Positions 25,415-31,887 of a DNA stretch of 42,792 nt are shown here, in pieces. The notes beneath the pieces were generated by a model. The model ran no database searches. It saw only the letters and a list, made by a program, of their open reading frames with translations, and was not told where the DNA came from. This DNA is from Roseobacter weihaiensis (GTDB taxonomy: Bacteria > Pseudomonadota > Alphaproteobacteria > Rhodobacterales > Rhodobacteraceae), in assembly GCF_020622345.1 (NCBI RefSeq), contig NZ_JACNMO010000035.1, forward strand, positions 1 to 42,792. The letters are read 5' to 3'. Position numbers and translations under genes: made by a program. Within the stretch, counting starts at the first letter, position 1. Each line of letters begins with the position of its first letter.

Positions 25415-25729
25415 ATGGCATATCCGACAAAAATTGCGACATGTTGCTACTGTGGATCACGCGCGGCGCTGGTTTTGGGTAAGGACAGGCACGAGCTGAC
25501 CTGTGCGACCTGCGGCGCGCCGCTGCACGACATGAAGCGTCTGAGACAGGACCCTCAGCAAGCGCGCCCACAGCAGCGGTCCTACGCGCAAAAGCCGCAG
25601 AAAAAGAAGAAAAAGCAAAAAGCTGGCTATTACGATGAGCCGCGCAAAAGGCGCTACAAAAAGCGCAAGGGCCTCATGCGGCATATTCTTGAGGAAGCTT
25701 TTGACGTGATCGAGGATATTTTCGACTGA
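25415..25729 (+). CDS. Small zinc-ribbon protein with a Lys/Arg-rich linker
   Basis: This 104-residue protein has two CxxC knuckles at its start (Cys10/Cys13 and Cys30/Cys33) that should bind zinc. A very basic middle (QKKKKKQK, KRRYKKRKG) and an acidic amphipathic end (HILEEAFDVIEDIFD) follow. The basic stretch suggests nucleic-acid or ribosome contact. It is a familiar hypothetical protein beside rlmB in Rhodobacteraceae; no function is known to me. It starts 14 bases after rlmB and is likely cotranscribed. A candidate small RNA begins just after its stop. Confidence 0.8.
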   Translation: MAYPTKIATCCYCGSRAALVLGKDRHELTCATCGAPLHDMKRLRQDPQQARPQQRSYAQKPQKKKKKQKAGYYDEPRKRRYKKRKGLMRHILEEAFDVIEDIFD

Positions 25730-25754
25730 ATGTGGTCGAGACGCGGAGATTTTA

Positions 25755-25914
25755 ACTTTTTGTTCACAGATTTGCGAGACGCTCTGGAACAGTGCAAAGA
25801 TGAACTTATGTTAAGTCTATGCCAAAGGGCTCGGAACGCCTTTTGTGCCTTAGACTGTCCCTCGTTCCGTACCTTGCAGCGCCCCTTGCCCTCAGCATCG
25901 GGCGCTCTTTTTTT
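25755..25914 (+). ncRNA. Candidate small RNA with three hairpins and its own terminator
   Basis: Three structures occur in order. A nested hairpin has outer GTTCA/TGAAC (25,762/25,801) and inner TTTGC/GCAAA (25,771/25,794). A long hairpin has base AGTCTA/TAGACT (25,814/25,851) and inner GCCAAAGG against CCTTTTGTGC. Finally AGCGCCC/GGGCGCT (25,878/25,900) is followed by CTTTTTTTT. No protein frame with a ribosome site fits. It could be an independent small RNA or one processed from the end of the zinc-ribbon transcript. I could not identify a clear promoter and do not match it to a known family. Confidence 0.5.
25878..25914 (+). terminator. Rho-independent terminator
   Basis: AGCGCCC/GGGCGCT stem with a 15-base loop, then C and eight T residues. 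It ends the rlmB/zinc-ribbon transcript or the candidate small RNA, 28 bases before the CoA-binding protein gene. Confidence 0.85.
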
Positions 25915-25941
25915 CCCGCACTCGCCTCGTTAGGGTGCGGC

Positions 25942-26409
25942 ATGGCTTATTCAGATCAATTGCTCAAAGATGTGCTGACCCGCACCAAGCGCATCGCGGT
26001 GGTGGGGGTTTCTCTGAACCCGGTGCGCCCGAGCTATTACGTGGCGCGCTACCTGGATCTCAAGGGCTTCGAGGTCGTGCCCGTCAACCCGGTCCATGCA
26101 GGCAAGACGCTCTTTGCTCAGACCGTGCGCGCCCGCCTGTCGGAGATCACGCCCGGAGTGGATATGGTGGATATCTTTCGCCGTTCCGAGGCGGTGCCGG
26201 AGGTCGTGGAGGAGGCGCTGGAGGCTTTTCCGGCGCTTCAGACCATTTGGATGCAAATCGGCGTGACACATGCCGCAGCGGCGGCCCATGCGGAGGCGCG
26301 CGGGGTGACCGTCATTCAAGACCGCTGTCCGAAGATCGAGTATCAGCGGCTCTTTGGCGAGTTGCGGATGGGTGGATTTTCGACGGGCATCATTTCGTCC
26401 AGGCTTTAG
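25942..26409 (+). CDS. CoA-binding Rossmann-fold protein (YccU type)
   Basis: This 155-residue protein has the CoA-binding domain of succinyl-CoA synthetase-like proteins: a nucleotide-binding start (RIAVVGVSLNPVRPSYYVARYL), VVPVNPVHAGKTLF, VDMVDIFRRSEAVPEVVEEAL and IWMQIGVTHAAAAAHAEARGVTVIQDRCPKIEY. Members bind CoA or acyl-CoA in vitro; the biological role is not established. I chose the start at 25,942 (MAYSDQLLKDVLTR); an upstream extension would run through the terminator. It converges on hisE with 16 bases between stop codons. Confidence 0.88.
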   Translation: MAYSDQLLKDVLTRTKRIAVVGVSLNPVRPSYYVARYLDLKGFEVVPVNPVHAGKTLFAQTVRARLSEITPGVDMVDIFRRSEAVPEVVEEALEAFPALQTIWMQIGVTHAAAAAHAEARGVTVIQDRCPKIEYQRLFGELRMGGFSTGIISSRL

Positions 26410-26425
26410 CCTCGAAACCCCACCA

Positions 26426-26731
26426 TTAGCGAGATGACTTTTCAGCGAGACCCGATTGCGTCTGCCGCCGCTCAAGCTCGGCCAGAACATCCGCCAGCGT
26501 CACATCGCGGGCGGCCAACATCACCAGCAGGTGATAGAGCACATCCGCCGCTTCGCAGGTCAGCGCATCGCGGTCCCCTTTGACCGCTTCGATGATCGCC
26601 TCAACGGCCTCTTCGCCGAATTTCTCGGCGCATTTCTCGGGTCCCTTGGCCAACAGTTGGGCTGTCCAGCTACCGGCGGGGTCTGCCGTCTTGCGGGCCT
26701 CGATGGTCTCAAAGAGCGCCTCAAGCGTCAT
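26426..26731 (-). CDS. hisE: Phosphoribosyl-ATP pyrophosphatase
   Basis: This 101-residue enzyme performs the second step of histidine synthesis, hydrolysing phosphoribosyl-ATP to phosphoribosyl-AMP. It shows the MazG-like all-alpha HisE motifs: [30 protein letters not shown], with the Glu residues that bind Mg, and [18 protein letters not shown]. It is a stand-alone HisE, not fused to HisI. Its ATG overlaps the hisF stop by four bases, so it is translated with hisF. It ends 16 bases from the convergent CoA-binding protein gene. Confidence 0.95.
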   Translation of the reverse strand: MTLEALFETIEARKTADPAGSWTAQLLAKGPEKCAEKFGEEAVEAIIEAVKGDRDALTCEAADVLYHLLVMLAARDVTLADVLAELERRQTQSGLAEKSSR

Positions 26732-27489
26732 GTCAGCCTCACGGGGATACCGGCCGCGGCCATATGCGCCTTGGCCTGGGCGATGGTAAAATCCCCGAAG
26801 TGAAAGATCGACGCGGCAAGCACGGCGGACGCGCCGCCCTTGGTCACCCCTTCCACCAGATGATCGAGGGTGCCCACCCCGCCCGAGGCGATCACGGGCA
26901 CCGGCACGGCATCGGAAATCGCTCGGGTCACGGCGATGTTGAAGCCCGCGCGGGTGCCGTCGCGGTCCATCGAGGTCAGCAGAATCTCTCCCGCACCCTT
27001 ACCGGCCACGGTTTGCGCAAATGCCACCGCATCGATGCCGGTGGGTTTGCGCCCGCCGTGTGTAAAAATCTCCCATTTGCCGGGGCTGACGGTCTTGGCG
27101 TCGATGGCTACCACGATGCACTGGCTGCCGAATTGATCTGCCGCCTCCGCGACAACATCCGGGTTTGCGACCGCGGCAGAGTTGAAGGAGACCTTGTCCG
27201 CCCCCGCCAGCAGCAGGGCGCGCACATCCGCCACCGTGCGCACGCCACCCCCGACCGTCAGCGGGATGTAGCAATGCTCGGCGGTGCGGGTCACCACATC
27301 GAACATGGTGGCGCGGTTTTCGTGGGTTGCGGTGATATCGAGAAAGCAAAGCTCATCCGCCCCCGCGGCGTCATAGGCGATGGCGGCATCCACCGGATCG
27401 CCCGCGTCTTGCAGATCGACGAAATTCACGCCTTTGACGACGCGGCCCTCGGCGACATCAAGACAGGGGATGATACGGGTCTTTAGCAT
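26728..27489 (-). CDS. hisF: Imidazole glycerol phosphate synthase, cyclase subunit
   Basis: This 253-residue TIM-barrel enzyme uses ammonia from HisH to close the imidazole ring. The two phosphate-binding halves are visible: [17 protein letters not shown] with catalytic Asp11, and later [16 protein letters not shown] with the second catalytic Asp, plus [16 protein letters not shown]. It lies 46 bases downstream of hisA on the same strand and overlaps hisE by four bases. Its glutaminase partner hisH is 2.2 kb away on the same strand, beyond two opposite-strand genes. Confidence 0.97.
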   Translation of the reverse strand: MLKTRIIPCLDVAEGRVVKGVNFVDLQDAGDPVDAAIAYDAAGADELCFLDITATHENRATMFDVVTRTAEHCYIPLTVGGGVRTVADVRALLLAGADKVSFNSAAVANPDVVAEAADQFGSQCIVVAIDAKTVSPGKWEIFTHGGRKPTGIDAVAFAQTVAGKGAGEILLTSMDRDGTRAGFNIAVTRAISDAVPVPVIASGGVGTLDHLVEGVTKGGASAVLAASIFHFGDFTIAQAKAHMAAAGIPVRLT

Positions 27490-27535
27490 GAGGGCGGTGT
27501 AGCGGTCTCTGCCGGGGCAGGCAAGAGAGCGGAGC

Positions 27536-28258
27536 TCAACCGGCGCTCAGGGCTGCCAGCGCGTCAGGGAGGTCGATCGCCCCGTCATAGAGCGCCCGGC
27601 CCGAGATTGCACCGGAAATCACCCCCGTCTCTTTCAGCGCCAGAAGGTCCGCCAGCGAGGAGACACCCCCCGAGGCAATCACCGGGATCTTCACCGCGCG
27701 CGCCAGCGCTGTCGTGGCCGCAATGTTGGGCCCGCCCATGGCCCCGTCGCGCAGGATATCGGTGTAGATGATCGCCGCCACACCGGCATCTTCAAAGGAT
27801 TTGGCGAGGTCTGTCACCTGAATGGTGGTCTCCTTGGCCCAGCCCTTGGTTGCCACAAAACCGTTGCGGGCGTCGATCCCGACCGCGACCTGGCCCGGAA
27901 AGGCGCGCGCGGCGTCCCGGACGAGCTGCGGGTTTTCCACTGCCACGGTGCCGAGGATGACCCGGGCGAGCCCCTTGTCCAGCCAGCCTTCGATGGTGGC
28001 CATATCGCGGATCCCACCGCCCAGTTGGGCGGGGACGGGGCAGGCTTTCAGGATTGCTTCGACCGGGGCGGCATTGACCGGGGCCCCGGCGAAGGCCCCG
28101 TTGAGATCGACAAGATGCAGCCATGTGCAGCCCGCCGCCACAAACGCCTTGGCCTGTGCGGCAGGGTCGTCATTGAACACGGTGGAGCGATCCATGTCAC
28201 CATGCACGAGACGCACGGCCTGGCCGTCCTTGAGGTCGATGGCGGGGTAGAGGATCAT
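27536..28258 (-). CDS. hisA: ProFAR isomerase (phosphoribosylformimino-AICAR-P isomerase)
   Basis: This 240-residue TIM-barrel isomerase acts on the aminoaldose substrate in histidine synthesis. I set the start at ATG 28,258 ([21 protein letters not shown], with the first catalytic Asp in AIDLKDG). The second half shows [16 protein letters not shown] with the other catalytic Asp and [16 protein letters not shown]. It heads hisA-hisF-hisE. A longer frame upstream has no supporting start or homology. It is divergent from a DUF2147-like gene across about 160 bases that must hold both promoters. Confidence 0.97.
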   Translation of the reverse strand: MILYPAIDLKDGQAVRLVHGDMDRSTVFNDDPAAQAKAFVAAGCTWLHLVDLNGAFAGAPVNAAPVEAILKACPVPAQLGGGIRDMATIEGWLDKGLARVILGTVAVENPQLVRDAARAFPGQVAVGIDARNGFVATKGWAKETTIQVTDLAKSFEDAGVAAIIYTDILRDGAMGGPNIAATTALARAVKIPVIASGGVSSLADLLALKETGVISGAISGRALYDGAIDLPDALAALSAG

Positions 28259-28418
28259 GGCGTGTTTTCCGTTCTGTAGCGTCTGATGCGGCGCGGTGCA
28301 GGGCAGCGCGCGGGCTTCTTGCACCGAAGCTGCGGGATTTGCAACGCGACGTGTGGTCATGCTTGCGCAGCGCAGCCGCGCGCGGGCAGGGTGCAGGCCA
28401 TCCAAGGGAGGAGATGAT

Positions 28419-28805
28419 ATGAAAAACCTGATGATGGCCGGTGTGGGTCTGATGGCTCTGGCGGGAACGGCGGTGGCGGACCCGCTGGAGGGGCTGTGGC
28501 AGACCGAAGCCGATGAGGGTGCCTTCGCCCATGTGCAGATCGGCCCCTGTGGCGCCAATTTCTGTGGCACGATTGAACGCACCTTTAAGGACGGGGCGGA
28601 ATACGCGTCGCCCAATCAGGGCAAGACCCTGGTGATCGATATGGCCCCGGAAGGGGAGGGCAAATACAAAGGGCAGGTCTGGCGCCCCAGCAACGACAAG
28701 GTCTATCTGGGTAAGATCGATCTGAACGGCGACAGCATGCGCCTGTCTGGCTGCGTGGCCGGTGGGCTGCTCTGTTCCAAACAGACGTGGTCGCGGGTTG
28801 AATGA
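28419..28805 (+). CDS. DUF2147-type small secreted protein
   Basis: This 128-residue protein has a signal peptide (residues 1-20, ending GTAVADP) and the compact beta-barrel pattern of DUF2147: [35 protein letters not shown], then [40 protein letters not shown]. Four Cys residues in the mature part could form disulfides. GGGAGGAG precedes the ATG. Function is unknown; relatives are periplasmic or lipocalin-like. Together with the next gene it splits the minus-strand his genes. Confidence 0.85.
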   Translation: MKNLMMAGVGLMALAGTAVADPLEGLWQTEADEGAFAHVQIGPCGANFCGTIERTFKDGAEYASPNQGKTLVIDMAPEGEGKYKGQVWRPSNDKVYLGKIDLNGDSMRLSGCVAGGLLCSKQTWSRVE

Positions 28806-28931
28806 TTCCTTCAGGCGGCTGTCGGGATAGGAAAAGTCACGCAATCGGCATGAGAGCTGCGCCACTTGGGCCTTGATCGTGCGGCGCATGCCCGCCACAA
28901 CCAGTGGACGTGCGTTGACTGAGGGCCAGAT

Positions 28932-29693
28932 GTGCAAAATACCAAGATCATCACCGCGCTGTTGTTTGGTCTGGTCGGGTTCTGGGCGCTGACCCTCGTT
29001 CCCAACGGGGAGGCGACGCATCTTTTCATCACGGACACCGCCGCGCATTCGACCTACAGTGATGGTCTTGTCGTGACCTTTGCCATTGAAAACCGTGGCG
29101 CGCCGGATCGGATCATCGGGGCCAGCAGTTCGGCGGGGGAGGTGTCGCTGCAAGGTGTCGGCACGGCGGAGGGTTTGCCGGTTCCGGCGGGATCCAGCGC
29201 CCTGACGCTGGAGGCCGGGCACATCCGTTTTGACGGGTCCCAGGTTTACACGGCCGGGCAGGCAGTGCCGCTGCAATTGATTCTGGAGACGGCAGGCCCC
29301 GTCTCCCTGCTGGTGCGTTCTGGGGCTGCCTCAGCGGAGGAGATCGCCCGGCGGATGTCGCGCGACGAGAACGGGGTGACGGTGGCGCAAGGGGCCCCTT
29401 CGGTGAGCCTTGCCGCGCATCCCGATGGCACGGGTTGGCGCGTCGATCTTGAGGTCGAGAATTTCGTCTTTGACGGCAGCGAGGGTCACGATCCGCAAGC
29501 CGCCGCCCGCGGTTTCGGCCATCTCTATCTTGGGGGCACCAAGGTCGGCCGCATGGCAAGCGAGACTGCAGTACTCGGTGCGCTGCCGCGCGGCACCTAC
29601 CCCTTGCGTGTTGTGCTAAGGGCGCCGGACGGGACACCTTATTTTGCCGATGGCGCGCTGGTGGCGGCCACATTGCAGATCACCGTGCCCTGA
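28932..29693 (+). CDS. PCuAC-like exported protein with a second C-terminal domain
   Basis: This 253-residue protein probably starts at GTG 28,932. A membrane/signal segment (about 5-23) is followed by a domain resembling the periplasmic copper chaperone PCuAC (VTFAIENRGAPDRIIGASSSAGEVSLQG, then LPVPAGSSALTLEAGHIRF). A further C-terminal domain ends in GFGHLYLGGTKVGRM and LPRGTYPLRVVLRAPDGTPYFADGALV. Most His and Met residues of the PCuAC copper site are absent, and the C-terminal domain keeps few His, so metal binding may be lost or altered. The assignment rests on pattern similarity. It lies between hisA and hisH on the opposite strand. Confidence 0.7.
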   Translation: MQNTKIITALLFGLVGFWALTLVPNGEATHLFITDTAAHSTYSDGLVVTFAIENRGAPDRIIGASSSAGEVSLQGVGTAEGLPVPAGSSALTLEAGHIRFDGSQVYTAGQAVPLQLILETAGPVSLLVRSGAASAEEIARRMSRDENGVTVAQGAPSVSLAAHPDGTGWRVDLEVENFVFDGSEGHDPQAAARGFGHLYLGGTKVGRMASETAVLGALPRGTYPLRVVLRAPDGTPYFADGALVAATLQITVP

Positions 29694-29696
29694 TGC

Positions 29697-30335
29697 TCAG
29701 GGCTTCCAGCCCAGAAAATTGGCAATCATGCGCAGTCCGGCGCTTTGGCTCTTTTCGGGGTGAAACTGCAGGCCTACCATGTTGTCGCGCCCGATCACGG
29801 CGGTGACATCCCCGGCATAGTCCACATGCGCCAGACGCTGGGCCTGATCTGCAACCACCATGTGGTAACTGTGCACGAAATACGCATGATCGCCCGTTTC
29901 GATCCCCTCGAAAATCGCATGCGGGGCCTCCAGCACCAGATCGTTCCAGCCCATATGAGGCACTTTCAACTGCGCGTCTTCGGGCACGATCTTCGTAACC
30001 TCTCCCGCCACCCAGTCGAGCCCGGCGGTATCCTCATACTCCCGCCCCCAGGTCGCCATGAGCTGCATGCCGACGCAGATGCCCATGAACGGACGGCCCT
30101 TGACCTCCACCGCCTCGACCATCGCGTCGTAGAGCCCGGAATGCCCCTTGAGCTGCGCCATGCAGGCTGGAAACGCCCCATCGCCGGGCAGCACGATGTG
30201 ATCGGCGCGCGCCACCACATCCGCATCCCCCGTCACGACGATCTCGCCGCCACCGGTTTCACCGGCCATCCGCTCAAACGCCTTTTGTGCGGAGTGCAGG
30301 TTGCCGCTTTCGTAGTCGATGATCGCTGTCAGCAC
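29697..30335 (-). CDS. hisH: Imidazole glycerol phosphate synthase, glutaminase subunit
   Basis: This 212-residue class I glutamine amidotransferase supplies ammonia to HisF. I place the start at GTG 30,335 (VLTAIIDYESGNLHSA), because the preceding gene hisB ends one base away. Catalytic Cys sits in PFMGICVGMQLM, and His/Glu in VIGRDNMVGLQFHPEKSQSAG. The oxyanion and client loops look normal. It follows hisB in the same operon and ends three bases from the convergent plus-strand gene. Confidence 0.95.
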   Translation of the reverse strand: MLTAIIDYESGNLHSAQKAFERMAGETGGGEIVVTGDADVVARADHIVLPGDGAFPACMAQLKGHSGLYDAMVEAVEVKGRPFMGICVGMQLMATWGREYEDTAGLDWVAGEVTKIVPEDAQLKVPHMGWNDLVLEAPHAIFEGIETGDHAYFVHSYHMVVADQAQRLAHVDYAGDVTAVIGRDNMVGLQFHPEKSQSAGLRMIANFLGWKP

Positions 30336-30336
30336 C

Positions 30337-30924
30337 TCAGAGCGCGCCCTTGGTCGAGGGGATCGCATCAGCCTTGCGCGGGTCCGTTTCAACCGCCTGA
30401 CGCAGGGCGCGGGCGACAGACTTGAAACTCGCCTCGGCGATATGATGCGCATTGAGGCCGTGCAGCTTATCCACATGCAGCGTGATGCCGCCATGCGTGG
30501 CAAAGGCGGTAAAGAACTCCCGCACCAGCTCGGTGTCAAAACTGCCGATCTTGGGGCTCGGCAGATCGACGTTCCAGATCAGATAGGGGCGTGCCGAGAG
30601 ATCGAGCGCACAGCGGATCAGTGCGTCATCCATCGGCAGCAGGCACGCGCCGTAGCGCACGATGCCGCGTTTGTCGCCGAGAGCCGCCGCAAGCGCCTGG
30701 CCCAATGCAATCCCGGTGTCCTCCACCGTGTGGTGGTCGTCGATATGCAGATCGCCCTTGGCCCGCACGGTCATGTCAATCAGCGAGTGGCGGGCCAACT
30801 GGTCCAACATGTGATCAAAAAAGCCGACACCGGTCTGGTTGTCATACTGGCCCGTGCCGTCCAGGTTGACGGTGACGGTAATCTCTGTCTCCGCGGTCGC
30901 GCGGGTGAGCGTGTGAGTGCGCAT
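30337..30924 (-). CDS. hisB: Imidazoleglycerol-phosphate dehydratase
   Basis: This 195-residue dehydratase catalyses the sixth step of histidine synthesis. It has the duplicated metal-binding motifs [15 protein letters not shown] and [21 protein letters not shown], as well as [17 protein letters not shown]. It is the stand-alone form without the phosphatase domain of enterobacterial HisB. I start it at ATG 30,924 ([17 protein letters not shown]); upstream codons have no support. It precedes hisH by one base. Confidence 0.96.
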   Translation of the reverse strand: MRTHTLTRATAETEITVTVNLDGTGQYDNQTGVGFFDHMLDQLARHSLIDMTVRAKGDLHIDDHHTVEDTGIALGQALAAALGDKRGIVRYGACLLPMDDALIRCALDLSARPYLIWNVDLPSPKIGSFDTELVREFFTAFATHGGITLHVDKLHGLNAHHIAEASFKSVARALRQAVETDPRKADAIPSTKGAL

Positions 30925-31070
30925 GGCTTTGGCCTCCGGGCCTCTCAATTCAGCGGTCCTTATAGCAGTCTCGCGGCGCAGGCCAAGACGGCACATTCAG
31001 GGATTGCCCCGCCTGTGCCGGATATGCCAGCCTAGGGTCAGGGGCGAGCCTGCCCAAAGAGGAAGTGTTC

Positions 31071-31310
31071 ATGACAACCTGCGTCTTTGTCCAAATCCGC
31101 TGCACGCCCGGCACTACCTACAAGGTTGCCGAAGAGATCGCGTTGCGGGAAATTCATTCAGAGCTCTATTCGACCAGCGGCGAGTACGATCTGCTGATGA
31201 AGCTCTACATCCCCGAAGGTGCTGATGTGGGCAAGTTCATCAACGAAAACCTGCATCAGATCAAGGGGATCGAGCGGTCGATGACGACCATGACGTTCAA
31301 AGTCTTTTGA
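31071..31310 (+). CDS. Stand-alone Lrp/AsnC ligand-binding (RAM) domain protein
   Basis: This 79-residue protein is just the C-terminal ligand-sensing domain of Lrp/AsnC regulators (VFVQIRCTPGTTYKVAEEIA, SGEYDLLMKLYIPEGADVGKFI, SMTTMTFKVF) without a DNA-binding helix-turn-helix. Such proteins form ring-like oligomers and may bind amino acids or act on full-length Lrp partners. GAGGAAG lies before the ATG. The next gene starts with TTG overlapping its stop codon, indicating coupled translation. It is divergent from hisB; a link to amino-acid sensing is plausible but unproven. Confidence 0.88.
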   Translation: MTTCVFVQIRCTPGTTYKVAEEIALREIHSELYSTSGEYDLLMKLYIPEGADVGKFINENLHQIKGIERSMTTMTFKVF

Positions 31311-31651
31311 AGGGGCCGTGGGCGGCCGCACTGGTGATCCCGGCGCTGATGGCCGGGGGCGTGCAGGCGCAGGACCGGGTCTATTCCGGCGAAGAGGCCG
31401 CGGCTTTGCGCTGCGCCAACACGATGGCCTTGACGGCGGTTGCCCTGTCAGATGCGGGACGCATGGGAGAGGCGGAGAAAGAGATCATGCTGGGTATCTC
31501 TTTTCTGATCCTCGACCGGCATACCACGGGCACCTGGACGCAGAAAAAGGCCGGGCTGGAAGCGGTCCGGGACCGGCGCGGCGTTGAAGAGACGCTGCAG
31601 GACTTTGAGCGTCTGGCAGAGCAATGTCTGCGGCAATTCCCGATCAATTGA
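31307..31651 (+). CDS. Small exported protein of unknown function
   Basis: The gene probably starts at TTG 31,307, which overlaps the stop of the Lrp-type gene by four bases. The 114-residue product has a signal peptide (about 1-22, ALMAGGVQAQD) and an alpha-helical mature part with two Cys (LRCANTMALTAVALSD and LAEQCLRQFP) that could form a disulfide. I do not recognise the family. Overlap with the ligand-binding protein gene suggests coordinated expression. Confidence 0.7.
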   Translation: MKGPWAAALVIPALMAGGVQAQDRVYSGEEAAALRCANTMALTAVALSDAGRMGEAEKEIMLGISFLILDRHTTGTWTQKKAGLEAVRDRRGVEETLQDFERLAEQCLRQFPIN

Positions 31652-31887
31652 CGGGGGGCGGCCGGATTTGCGGTCGCTACCGAGGCGTCGGGCATTCCTG
31701 ATAAATCGGCGCGCCCATTGTGCTGGCGTAAGGCGGGAATGCGACATCCCGCCGCAGGAGCACGGTTAGCAGGCGCGAATTTCCACACCAACCCCATATT
31801 CGAACCGGATTGGGCGAGTTTCGCTTGAGCTTTCGCTAAATCTGCCACATTACAGGGCAATTTCCGGCCCCAAGATCAGGAGTTCGC

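Noticed and set aside
25755-25914. 6S RNA or SRP RNA
   Set aside because: No single long bubble-containing hairpin typical of 6S RNA and no SRP GGAAG/GNRA core could be found; left as an unnamed candidate.
31732-31753. GGCGGGA/TCCCGCC hairpin upstream of mrpA as a riboswitch
   Set aside because: It is a single stem without a T-run or any conserved ligand-binding core; too little to call.
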